Counted from the first letter of the stretch, positions 1-6,863 are shown. The stretch: 13,959 nucleotides of DNA from an uncultured Cetobacterium sp. (GCA_900766645.1 CAAFWD010000003.1:1-13959), one strand, 5' to 3'. Numbers and translations: made by a program. The notes: generated by a model from the sequence alone, not told the origin.

Positions 1-5
1 TATAT

Positions 6-11
6 TATACT
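6..11 (+). promoter_or_regulatory. possible -10 box for the ferredoxin gene
   Basis: TATACT lies 35 bases before the ferredoxin start and matches the sigma-70 -10 consensus in five of six positions. The -35 region would be outside the window, so this is only a suggestion. Confidence 0.3.
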
Positions 12-46
12 CTCAAGGAAATAATAATAAATTAGGAGGTATTAAG

Positions 47-214
47 ATGCACGTAATAGATAAAGATACTTGTATAGGATGTGGAGCTTGTGAGGGGACT
101 TGTCCAGTATCAGCAATTTCAGCTGATGCAAATGGAAAGTATGAGATCGGAGAGGCTTGTGTAGACTGTGGAGCTTGCGCAGGAGTTTGTCCAGTATCAG
201 CAATCACAGCATAA
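47..214 (+). CDS. 2[4Fe-4S] ferredoxin, clostridial type
   Basis: This small gene encodes 55 residues, the usual size for bacterial-type two-cluster ferredoxins, which carry low-potential electrons in the cytoplasm for anaerobic oxidoreductases and hydrogenases. Two cysteine sets of the form CxxCxxCxxxCP are visible: C9, C12, C15, C19 and C38, C41, C44, C48. In this family the first three cysteines of one set plus the last of the other ligate each cluster. The two halves are 29 residues apart and nearly identical (both end CPVSAI), reflecting the ancient internal duplication of the fold. The start is well supported by AGGAGG at 34-39, seven bases before ATG. It is followed by a hairpin terminator, so it is probably monocistronic or the last gene of its unit. 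The electron partner cannot be told from this window. Confidence 0.93.
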   Translation: MHVIDKDTCIGCGACEGTCPVSAISADANGKYEIGEACVDCGACAGVCPVSAITA

Positions 215-233
215 TAATATCAGTAATATAGAT

Positions 234-265
234 TAAGACTTAGGAATTCCTAAGTCTTATTTTTT
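234..265 (+). terminator. rho-independent terminator after the ferredoxin gene
   Basis: A perfect 26-base palindrome (234-259, centred on GGAATTCC) is followed directly by six T (260-265). The T-run ends only two bases before the tRNA-Thr 5' end, so this hairpin also sits exactly where a tRNA leader would be. Confidence 0.85.
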
Positions 266-267
266 AT

Positions 268-343
268 GCCTTTTTAGCTCAGATGGTAGAGTAATACCAT
301 GGTAAGGTAGAGGTCGCTGGTTCGACTCCAGTAAAAGGCACCA
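268..343 (+). tRNA. tRNA-Thr (anticodon GGU)
   Basis: A 76-base cloverleaf. The acceptor GCCTTTT pairs perfectly with AAAAGGC, the D-stem is GCTC/GAGT, and the D-loop contains GG. The anticodon loop 299-305 carries GGT at 301-303, the variable region is five bases, and the T-arm has TTCGACT. CCA is encoded at 341-343. The anticodon reads threonine codons ACC and ACU, and the G1-C72 and C2-G71 pairs fit known threonine identity elements. The first anticodon-stem pair is an A27/G43 mismatch; all other stems pair, with G-U wobbles at the D-stem and T-stem ends. It lies between two terminators with no clear promoter of its own. Confidence 0.93.
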
Positions 344-358
344 TATTTGATAAATAGT

Positions 359-385
359 AGAGCTAGATTTTCTAGCTCTTTTTTT
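359..385 (+). terminator. rho-independent terminator after tRNA-Thr
   Basis: A nine-base stem AGAGCTAGA/TCTAGCTCT (359-367 with 371-379) closes a three-base loop and runs into a seven-base T tract ending at 385. It begins 16 bases after the encoded CCA. Confidence 0.85.
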
Positions 386-386
386 G

Positions 387-392
387 TATACT
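387..392 (+). promoter_or_regulatory. possible -10 box for the helicase-nuclease gene
   Basis: TATACT directly follows the tRNA terminator and would place the transcript start near 399, about 24 bases before the gene. No good -35 hexamer is present at 17 bases (TAGATT lies there, inside the terminator), so the call is weak. Confidence 0.3.
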
Positions 393-422
393 TAAAAATA
401 AAGAGTTGGGGAGTTTATATAT

Positions 423-3221
423 ATGAATTTAAATAAAAGTCAGAGAAAAGCTATTGAAAATATATATGGTCCTATGCTGATAATAGCTGGACCTGGATCT
501 GGAAAGACAAGAACTTTAGTTGAGAGAGTTATATATATGTCTCAAAGTCAAGGGATAGATTTAAGGCATATATTAATAACAACTTTTACAGAAAGAGCGG
601 CAAGAGAATTAAAAACAAGAATTTTTTCTAAAATAGGTACTAATATAGATGTTAACACTCTTTATATAGGAACAATTCACTCTATATGTTTAAAGATAAT
701 AGATAAATATTTGAAGTATAGTAGAATAAAAAAGGGATATTCAGTATTAGAAAATATAGATCAGAGATTATTTATCTTTTCTAAACTAAAAGAATTAAAA
801 AAAATAGATGGATTTGAAAAATATTTCGAAAAAAAAGGTGTTTTAAATAATTGGAAAATTGCGGGGTATTTACAAAAATGGTTCAATAAAATAAGTGAAG
901 AGGGAAAGAGTACAGAGGAGTTGTTGGATTCACCAAATTTTGATTTAAATTTTTTAGGTGAATGTTATGAGAAGTATCAATGTATTCTTTTTGAAAATAA
1001 TAAATTAGATTTTGCAACGATTCAATTGGAAGCTTTTAAAATATTAAGTGAAAATAAAGACATACTGGAAGAGGTACAAAATGAAATAAGATTTATAATG
1101 GTTGACGAGTATCAAGACACTAATTCTATTCAGGAAAAAATAATTTTTTTATTGGGAAGTAAGGAGAGAAATATTTGTGTTGTAGGTGATGATGATCAAG
1201 GAATTTATAGATTTAGAGGAGCTACTATAAAAAATATTTTACAGTTTAAAGATAAAATGGGTGATGCTTGTAAAATTGTAAAATTAGAGACTAATTATAG
1301 ATCTGAAAAAAATATAGTTGATTTTTGTGACAGTTGGATAAATAGTTTGAGATGGGATGAATTTAGACATGAAAAAAAATTAAAAGTACCCATTGAAAAA
1401 GAAATTGATAAGACTAGAGTTGTAAAGCTTTCAGTAACAGATTCAGAAAGCAAATGGCAAGAAAGAATAGCTGATTTTTTAGTTTTTATGAAAAAAAGTG
1501 GAAAAATAGAGAATTATAATCAAGTTGCTTTTTTGTTTAGATCTGTTAGAAATAAAAAAGTTGTATCTTTAGCACATTATTTAGAGTATAGAGGAATAGG
1601 TGTTTATAGCCCTAGATCTAACTTATTTTTTTTAAGAGAAGAAATTATGAGGATCATAGGTGGGATGTTATATATACTTTTAGATAGCAATAGTGAAATT
1701 CTAAATTCTCAATATAAAAGTGAAATAGTAGACTATTATAAAAAATGTTTAAACATTGTAAAAAAGGAGTTGCATAAAAATATTGAAATATTAGAAGAGT
1801 TAGAAAAGATTAGAGAAAATTATAGAGGAGAGTTTAAAAATACAGGCGGACTTTTAAATGTTTTTTATGAAGTATTAAACTCAAGACTAATGTTTAATTA
1901 CTTGGAGAAAGAATCTAATAATCTTTTGGAAAATAGAAAATTATATAACTTAGGAATATTTTCCAAAATAGTTGAAAAGTGTGATAGAATTTCTAATATT
2001 TTGATAATAGATAATGAAAATATTAAAAGAGTAATATCTTATTTTTTTACAATGCATTTAAAATATTTAAAACAAAGTGGTGTGGATGAATATGAAGACT
2101 TGAAGGAGTTTGCTCCTAAAGGGGCAGTATCTTTTTTAACAATTCACCAATCAAAAGGATTGGAGTTCCCAATCGTGGTCGTGGGATCATTAGAATCAAC
2201 TCCAGAGGTTGAAAATGATTTTGAAAGTCAATTGGAAAAAGCATTTAAATGGGATGATTTTGAACCGGAGCAAAGAATTAAGGACTTTGATTTTTGGCGA
2301 CTTTACTATACAGCTTTCTCTAGGGCTAAAGATCTTCTTGTTTTAACATGTGTGGAAAGTAATAAAGGTAAAAAAATAGTTCCGTCTCTTCCATTTAAAA
2401 GGGTTTATGAAAATATGCCAGATATTGTAGATGGGAACTTGAAATTTAGAGAGTTAGATATATCAAATATAAGTAGAATTGATATAAAGGAGACGTATTC
2501 ATATACATCAGATTATTTAAGATATAAAGAGTGTCCTTTTAGATACAGACTTAACAAAGTTTTTGAATTTAAAAGAATAAAAAGAGCGGAAATGTTTTTT
2601 GGAACATTGATACATGAAACTTTAGAATTTTTAAATAAAGAGTTATTAATAAAAAAAGATTTGAATTTAAAAGAAATAAAAGATATCTATATGGAAAACT
2701 ATAATTTTTTAAGTAAAAATGAAGGTATAAAATTAAAAGAATCTATTTTAGAAAATGGTTTTAAACAAATTGAAAAATATTTAGAAAATAAAGTTATAAT
2801 ATCAAATATAATAGATGTAGAAAAAGAGTTAAACTATTTTTTTGAAGATTTTATAATTAATGGAAAATTAGATTTAGTAATAGAAAAAAATAATGAATTA
2901 TATGTTGTTGATTTCAAAACAGGAAATTTGGAAAAGGGCGAAGAACAATTAGATAATTATGTTCAACAAATTAAACTTTACTGTTTACTTTTGGAAGAAA
3001 GCAGCGAAAAAATAGTTAAAGGTGGGATTGTTTATTCTGTCAAAGATGGAACAGAATTAAATATATCGTACTGTAAAGAGGATGGAGTTAGAATAGTTGA
3101 GGAGTTTAAAAAGGTAATAGATAGAATAGAAAATAATGAATTTTCAGAAAAAATACGAGAAGAAAAAAAATGTTTAAAATGTGAATTTAAAAAGCACTGT
3201 TTTAGTGTAAATATGATATAA
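423..3221 (+). CDS. UvrD-type DNA helicase fused to a RecB/AddB-type Fe-S nuclease
   Basis: A superfamily 1A helicase with a C-terminal PD-(D/E)XK nuclease, 932 residues. Helicase motifs in order: Q motif (Q7), Walker A AGPGSGKT (22-29), Walker B VDEYQD (227-232), motif III VVGDDDQ (253-259), motif IV TNYRS (290-294), motif V HQSKGLE (575-581) and motif VI YYTAFSRAK (628-636). The nuclease shows H731, D817 (GKLDLV), D830 and K832 (DFKTG) and Q849/Y853 (QxxxY). Four cysteines, C704 then C917, C920 and C926 (CxxCxxxxxC), match the [4Fe-4S] cradle of AddB and Cas4 nucleases. This is the layout of AddAB/AdnAB end-processing subunits, so a role in double-strand-break resection for recombination is inferred. 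It is somewhat shorter than typical AddA or AdnB, and no partner subunit is adjacent. GGGGAG at 408-413 precedes ATG. Family certain; exact name (addA, recB-like, adnB-like) is not. Confidence 0.88.
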   Translation: MNLNKSQRKAIENIYGPMLIIAGPGSGKTRTLVERVIYMSQSQGIDLRHILITTFTERAARELKTRIFSKIGTNIDVNTLYIGTIHSICLKIIDKYLKYSRIKKGYSVLENIDQRLFIFSKLKELKKIDGFEKYFEKKGVLNNWKIAGYLQKWFNKISEEGKSTEELLDSPNFDLNFLGECYEKYQCILFENNKLDFATIQLEAFKILSENKDILEEVQNEIRFIMVDEYQDTNSIQEKIIFLLGSKERNICVVGDDDQGIYRFRGATIKNILQFKDKMGDACKIVKLETNYRSEKNIVDFCDSWINSLRWDEFRHEKKLKVPIEKEIDKTRVVKLSVTDSESKWQERIADFLVFMKKSGKIENYNQVAFLFRSVRNKKVVSLAHYLEYRGIGVYSPRSNLFFLREEIMRIIGGMLYILLDSNSEILNSQYKSEIVDYYKKCLNIVKKELHKNIEILEELEKIRENYRGEFKNTGGLLNVFYEVLNSRLMFNYLEKESNNLLENRKLYNLGIFSKIVEKCDRISNILIIDNENIKRVISYFFTMHLKYLKQSGVDEYEDLKEFAPKGAVSFLTIHQSKGLEFPIVVVGSLESTPEVENDFESQLEKAFKWDDFEPEQRIKDFDFWRLYYTAFSRAKDLLVLTCVESNKGKKIVPSLPFKRVYENMPDIVDGNLKFRELDISNISRIDIKETYSYTSDYLRYKECPFRYRLNKVFEFKRIKRAEMFFGTLIHETLEFLNKELLIKKDLNLKEIKDIYMENYNFLSKNEGIKLKESILENGFKQIEKYLENKVIISNIIDVEKELNYFFEDFIINGKLDLVIEKNNELYVVDFKTGNLEKGEEQLDNYVQQIKLYCLLLEESSEKIVKGGIVYSVKDGTELNISYCKEDGVRIVEEFKKVIDRIENNEFSEKIREEKKCLKCEFKKHCFSVNMI

Positions 3222-3222
3222 T
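3214..3222 (+). promoter_or_regulatory. extended -10 promoter for aroF
   Basis: TGATATAAT is a perfect extended -10 element (TGnTATAAT). It overlaps the stop codon of the helicase gene and would start RNA near 3229, about 18 bases before the aroF ATG. No good -35 is seen, which extended -10 promoters can tolerate. Confidence 0.5.
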
Positions 3223-3246
3223 ATTAGAAAAAAATAGGTGGTAGTT

Positions 3247-4269
3247 ATGTATATTATTTTAAAGAAAAACACTACACCCCAAGAGATAGAAACTATAAAA
3301 AAATATATTGAAGACTGTAATCAGGGTGCTTTACTAATTGAAGATTATGGTGTGAAGAAGATAGGAATTATGGGAAAAGATGGGAGTGTAACAAAGGAAA
3401 AACTTTTAAGTTTTGATTTTGTTGAAAGTGTTAATAAAATCGGAAAGCCTTTTAAATTTGTAAGCAGAGATTTTAAAAATGAATCTACAATTATAGATAT
3501 AAAAGGAAGGAAAATAGGTGGTCCAGATATGATTTTAATGGCAGGGCCATGCTCTATAGAAAATAGAGAAATGATATTGGAAATCGCTGAATCAGTAAAG
3601 AAAAGTGGTGGTGAATTTTTAAGAGGTGGAGCATTTAAACCAAGAACATCACCATATGATTTTCAAGGTCTTGGAGAAAATGGACTAAAGTATATGAGAG
3701 AAGCAGCTGATAAGTATGATTTGGTTATGGTTACAGAAGTTATGGATAGTAAAGAGATTGAGTTAGTTGGCAAATATACGGACATATTTCAAGTTGGAGC
3801 TAGAAATATGCAGAATTTTAGCTTGTTAAAAGAGCTAGGAAAGGCTGGAAAACCAGTACTTTTAAAAAGAGGGATGAGTGCTACTGCTAGAGACTTTTTA
3901 ATGGCAGCAGAATATATAGTTGCTTTTGGAAACCAAGAGGTAATAATGTGTGAAAGAGGAATTAGAACTTTTGAAATTGCAACTAGAAATACAGTGGATA
4001 TAAATGGTGTAGCTCTTTTGAAGGAAAAGACACATTTGCCAGTTATAATTGATGCCAGTCATGGAACAGGTAAAAGAAGTTTGGTAGAGCCAGTTACATT
4101 AGGTTGTATTTTAGCAGGAGCTGATGGAGCTATGGTGGAAGTACATAAAAATCCATGTTGTGCTCTTTCTGATGCAGATCAGACTATAGATTTTGAAGCT
4201 TTTGACAAATTAGCTAGAAAAATGGAGATGACTTTAGAATTAAGAGATAAAATGAAGTCATTAGACTAG
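3247..4269 (+). CDS. aroF: 3-deoxy-7-phosphoheptulonate (DAHP) synthase, type I-beta
   Basis: Catalyses phosphoenolpyruvate plus erythrose 4-phosphate to DAHP, the first step of the shikimate pathway to aromatic amino acids, in the cytoplasm. The protein has 340 residues. Residues 1 to about 75 form the ferredoxin-like regulatory domain typical of the Thermotoga-type enzyme, which mediates tyrosine/phenylalanine feedback in that relative. The barrel follows, with GPCSIE, FKPRTSPY and DASHGTGKR. The expected metal ligands are C102, H272, E298 and D309; as I recall, these are exactly the numbers in the T. maritima enzyme, which supports the ATG at 3247. An upstream in-frame GTG at 3238 overlaps the ribosome binding site AGGTGG (3236-3241) and is a poorer start. 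No chorismate mutase domain is present. The next gene starts within ten bases, so co-transcription with pgeF is likely. Confidence 0.94.
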   Translation: MYIILKKNTTPQEIETIKKYIEDCNQGALLIEDYGVKKIGIMGKDGSVTKEKLLSFDFVESVNKIGKPFKFVSRDFKNESTIIDIKGRKIGGPDMILMAGPCSIENREMILEIAESVKKSGGEFLRGGAFKPRTSPYDFQGLGENGLKYMREAADKYDLVMVTEVMDSKEIELVGKYTDIFQVGARNMQNFSLLKELGKAGKPVLLKRGMSATARDFLMAAEYIVAFGNQEVIMCERGIRTFEIATRNTVDINGVALLKEKTHLPVIIDASHGTGKRSLVEPVTLGCILAGADGAMVEVHKNPCCALSDADQTIDFEAFDKLARKMEMTLELRDKMKSLD

Positions 4270-4278
4270 GTGAAACCT

Positions 4279-5013
4279 ATGTTTGTAGATAAAGGAAAGT
4301 ATTTTCAAATTAAAGAGTTAGAAAAATATGGAATAAAAGCCATATATACAACAGTTGATATGGGAAACTTTCAAGAAGAAGAGACTAGAAAAGAGGCAAT
4401 AAAAACTTTGAATCTTGAAAAACTTAAGATTTATACAGGACATCAAACTCATTCTAAAAATGTTATGGTTATAGATAATAAGACTTCAAGATATATAGAG
4501 GATATTGATGGTTTTGTAACAGATAAAAAAGATGCGGTCATTTTTACAAGATATGCAGACTGTTTACCAATATACCTTTATGACAAGAAAAAAGGTATAT
4601 TTGGGTGTGTTCATTCTGGATGGATGGGAAGTTATCAAGAAATATGTAGAGAAGCAATCAAAAAAATGTGTGAAAATTTTAATAGCTTGCTGGAAGATAT
4701 TATAGTAGCTTTTGGAATTGGAATAGCTAAATATAACTATGAAGTTGGAATTGAATTTTATAATAAATTTTCTCAGAAATTTGAAGCTAGATTATTAGAA
4801 AATGTTTTTGAGTTAAAAAATAAAAAGATATATTTTGATAATCAGGAGTTTAATTACAATCTTTTGAAGAAAATTGGAATTTTAGACAAGAATATAATTA
4901 GAAATGATTTATGCACTTTTTCCAATGATAGATTCCATTCTTACCGTAGAGATAAAAAGGATTCAGGAAGAAATGCAGCATATATTTTTATTGACAAAAC
5001 TCTAACAAAATGA
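4279..5013 (+). CDS. pgeF: PgeF/YfiH-family laccase-domain protein
   Basis: A multicopper-polyphenol-oxidase-fold (DUF152/YlmD/YfiH) protein of 244 residues, a normal length. Family members have purine nucleoside phosphorylase/adenosine deaminase-like activity, and E. coli PgeF helps keep L-serine out of peptidoglycan precursors. The zinc triad is visible as H58 (HQTHS), C95 (YADCLP) and H112 (CVHSGW); the 17-residue C-to-H spacing is the family norm. The C-terminal signature with LCTFS and FHSYRRD followed by SGRNAAYIF is intact. Two usual motifs are altered: GWRG is GWMG (115-117), and the GPxI segment reads GIGI. ATG at 4279 has AGGTGA (4268-4273) five bases upstream. An in-frame GTG at 4270 abuts the aroF stop but lacks a ribosome site. 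Its last codons contain the rpsB promoter. Confidence 0.87.
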   Translation: MFVDKGKYFQIKELEKYGIKAIYTTVDMGNFQEEETRKEAIKTLNLEKLKIYTGHQTHSKNVMVIDNKTSRYIEDIDGFVTDKKDAVIFTRYADCLPIYLYDKKKGIFGCVHSGWMGSYQEICREAIKKMCENFNSLLEDIIVAFGIGIAKYNYEVGIEFYNKFSQKFEARLLENVFELKNKKIYFDNQEFNYNLLKKIGILDKNIIRNDLCTFSNDRFHSYRRDKKDSGRNAAYIFIDKTLTK

Positions 5014-5019
5014 TACAAT
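4991..5019 (+). promoter_or_regulatory. sigma-70 promoter for rpsB, inside the end of pgeF
   Basis: A perfect -35 TTGACA (4991-4996) is followed after exactly 17 bases by TACAAT (5014-5019), a five-of-six -10. The -35 lies in the last codons of pgeF and the -10 begins right after its TGA. Transcription should start near 5026, giving a leader of about 103 bases. Confidence 0.78.
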
Positions 5020-5038
5020 AATTTGCTAATAAAATGCA

Positions 5039-5094
5039 CATTGATTATTTCTAAGCAAGGTGCCCTGCGGGGATGCTTAGTTTTGAGATCAATG
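5039..5094 (+). promoter_or_regulatory. structured rpsB leader RNA, candidate S2 autoregulatory element
   Basis: Three nested helices are visible: an outer seven-pair stem CATTGAT/ATCAATG (5039-5045 with 5088-5094), a middle six-pair stem CTAAGC/GCTTAG (5051-5056 with 5075-5080), and a short GC-rich cap CCC/GGG (5063-5065 with 5069-5071). Internal loops separate them. The cap region is strikingly GC-rich for this genome and has no T tract after it, so it is not a terminator. It ends 19 bases before the rpsB ribosome binding site. Leaders bound by S2 control rpsB in other bacteria; that this one does so is an inference. Confidence 0.6.
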
Positions 5095-5128
5095 GAAGAA
5101 ATAACCAAAAAATAGGAGGAATTAAAAA

Positions 5129-5869
5129 ATGGCAGTAATTACTATGAAACAATTACTTGAAGCTGGAGTTCACTTCGGACACCAAGCTAAGAGATGGAAT
5201 CCAAAGATGTCTAGATACATCTTCACAGAGAGAAACGGAATCCACGTAATCGACTTACACAAGTCTTTAAAGAAAATTGAGGAAGCTTATGCTGTAATGA
5301 GAGATATCGCAGCTAACGGTGGAAAAGTTCTTTTCGTAGGAACTAAGAAGCAAGCTCAAGAAGCTGTAAAGGATCAAGCTGAGAGATCAGGAATGTACTA
5401 CGTAAACAACAGATGGTTAGGTGGAATGTTAACAAACTACAAAACTATCCAAGCTAGAGTAGAGAGATTAAAAGAGTTAGAGAGAATGGATGCTGACGGA
5501 ACTTTAGACAAAGCATACACTAAGAAAGAAGCAGCTAACTTCAGAAAAGAGTTAACTAAACTTTCTAAGAACTTATCAGGAATCAAAGATATGAAAGAGG
5601 CTCCAGCTGCAATATTCGTAGTTGACGTTAAGAAAGAGACTCTTGCAGTAGTTGAGGCTGCTAAATTAGGAATCCCTGTATTCGCTATGATCGATACAAA
5701 CGTAGATCCAGATTTAGTAACTTACCCAATCCCTGCAAACGATGATGCTATAAGATCAGTAAAATTAATCTCTTCAGTAATGGCTAACGCTATAATCGAA
5801 GGAAACCAAGGAAAAGAAACTGCTACAACTTCAGAAGAGGTTTCAGTAGAAGAAGGATCAGCTGAGTAA
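5129..5869 (+). CDS. rpsB: 30S ribosomal protein S2
   Basis: S2 joins late to the small subunit near the head-body junction, contacts S1, and is needed for translation initiation. The protein has 246 residues against 241 in E. coli. Hallmarks in order are GVHFGHQAKRWNPKM near the N terminus, FVGTKKQA, RWLGGMLTN, then the coiled-coil hairpin, VDVKKE and the conserved segment with MIDTNVDPD and YPIPANDDA. The last 15 or so residues are an acidic low-complexity tail, which is common and variable. AGGAGG at 5114-5119 is nine bases from ATG. Codon choice moves sharply toward ATC, AAC, TTC and TAC compared with the flanking genes, as expected for very high expression. It has its own promoter and structured leader, and a hairpin separates it from tsf. 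Confidence 0.97.
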   Translation: MAVITMKQLLEAGVHFGHQAKRWNPKMSRYIFTERNGIHVIDLHKSLKKIEEAYAVMRDIAANGGKVLFVGTKKQAQEAVKDQAERSGMYYVNNRWLGGMLTNYKTIQARVERLKELERMDADGTLDKAYTKKEAANFRKELTKLSKNLSGIKDMKEAPAAIFVVDVKKETLAVVEAAKLGIPVFAMIDTNVDPDLVTYPIPANDDAIRSVKLISSVMANAIIEGNQGKETATTSEEVSVEEGSAE

Positions 5870-5886
5870 TAAATACTTGAATTTAT

Positions 5887-5915
5887 AGAATTGAGTGCTT
5901 AGCGCTCAATTCTTT
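5887..5915 (+). terminator. hairpin between rpsB and tsf, weak terminator or attenuator
   Basis: A 12-pair stem, including one G-U pair (5887-5898 with 5902-5913), closes a three-base loop TTA. Only three T follow (5913-5915) before G, so termination is probably partial. This would allow tsf to be read through at a reduced level, or the hairpin may protect or process the rpsB mRNA end. Confidence 0.55.
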
Positions 5916-5961
5916 GTACTATATAGAATAAAGAAAAATTCTAAAAAATTAGGAGGATAAA

Positions 5962-6849
5962 ATGGCAGAGATCACAGCAAAATTAGTAAAAGAACTAAGA
6001 GATAGAACTGGTGCTGGAATGATGGATTGTAAGAAAGCATTAGGAGAAACTAACGGAGATATCGAGAAGGCAATTGACCTATTAAGAGAGAAGGGAATTG
6101 CTAAAGCTGCTAAGAAATCAGGAAGAATCGCAGCTGAAGGATTAATATTTGATGGAGTTTCTGCAGACCACAAAGCGGCAGTAGTATTAGAGTTCAACTC
6201 TGAAACTGACTTCGTTGCAAAGAACGACGAGTTCAAAGCTTTAGGAGCTAAAATGGTAGAGATCGCTTTAAGACCAGAGATCAAAACTGTTGAGGATTTA
6301 AAAGCTGCTGAGTTAGATGGAACAAATGTTGAAACAGTAATCACTAACTTAATCGCTAAAATTGGAGAGAATATGTCTCTAAGAAGATTCGATAAAGTAA
6401 CTACTGAAGGATTCGTAACTACTTACAACCACTTAGGAGGAAAGTTAGGAGTTATCGTTGAAATGACAGGAGAAGCTACTGATGAGAACATAACTAAGGC
6501 TAAAGACATCGCTATGCACGTAGCTGCTATGGACCCTAGCTATGTTGATAGATCAGTTGTAACTACTGATGATTTAGAGAGAGAAAGAGAGATTTCTAGA
6601 AAGCAATTAGAAGCTGAAGGAAAGCCAGCTCAAATAATCGAGAAGATATTAGTAGGAAAAATGAACAAGTTCTACGAGGATAACTGTTTAGTTGACCAAA
6701 TCTTCGTAAAAGCAGAGAACAAAGAGACTGTTGCTCAATACGCAGGAGATATTAAAGTAGTTTCATTTACAAGATACAAAGTTGGAGATGGAATTGAGAA
6801 GGAAGAGGTAGACTTCGCAGCAGAAGTTGCAGCTCAACTTAACGCGTAA
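5962..6849 (+). CDS. tsf: translation elongation factor Ts
   Basis: EF-Ts exchanges GDP for GTP on EF-Tu in the cytoplasm. The protein has 295 residues (E. coli 283). The N-terminal UBA-like module with LVKELRDRTGAGMMDCKKAL is followed by the EF-Tu-contacting TDFVAKN at 82-88 and the core segment with HVAAMDP, all in the family order. The C-terminal part resembles the usual coiled-coil and subdomain C. AGGAGG precedes ATG with ordinary spacing. The gene shares the high-expression codon profile of rpsB. It lies 92 bases after rpsB across a weak hairpin, and a strong terminator follows 15 bases after its stop. Confidence 0.97.
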   Translation: MAEITAKLVKELRDRTGAGMMDCKKALGETNGDIEKAIDLLREKGIAKAAKKSGRIAAEGLIFDGVSADHKAAVVLEFNSETDFVAKNDEFKALGAKMVEIALRPEIKTVEDLKAAELDGTNVETVITNLIAKIGENMSLRRFDKVTTEGFVTTYNHLGGKLGVIVEMTGEATDENITKAKDIAMHVAAMDPSYVDRSVVTTDDLEREREISRKQLEAEGKPAQIIEKILVGKMNKFYEDNCLVDQIFVKAENKETVAQYAGDIKVVSFTRYKVGDGIEKEEVDFAAEVAAQLNA

Positions 6850-6863
6850 TACAACAAAAGCAT

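Noticed and set aside
13..207. Minus-strand reading frame opposite the ferredoxin gene
   Set aside because: It is a repetitive P/Q/A/S shadow of the cysteine-rich ferredoxin coding strand, has no ribosome site, and shows no known domain.
3238..3246. GTG at 3238 as the aroF start
   Set aside because: This GTG is part of the AGGTGG ribosome site for ATG 3247, and the ATG start gives metal-ligand numbering that matches the known relative.
4270..4278. GTG at 4270 as the pgeF start
   Set aside because: No ribosome site lies upstream, while AGGTGA, which contains this GTG, is ideally placed for ATG 4279.
5891..5922. Possible tsf promoter TTGAGT to TACTAT
   Set aside because: The spacing is 20 bases and both boxes lie in or beside the rpsB-tsf hairpin; too weak to call.
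5949..6344. 131-residue minus-strand frame opposite tsf
   Set aside because: It is fully antisense to a certain gene with strong codon bias, which creates long open antisense frames; no ribosome site or recognisable domain.
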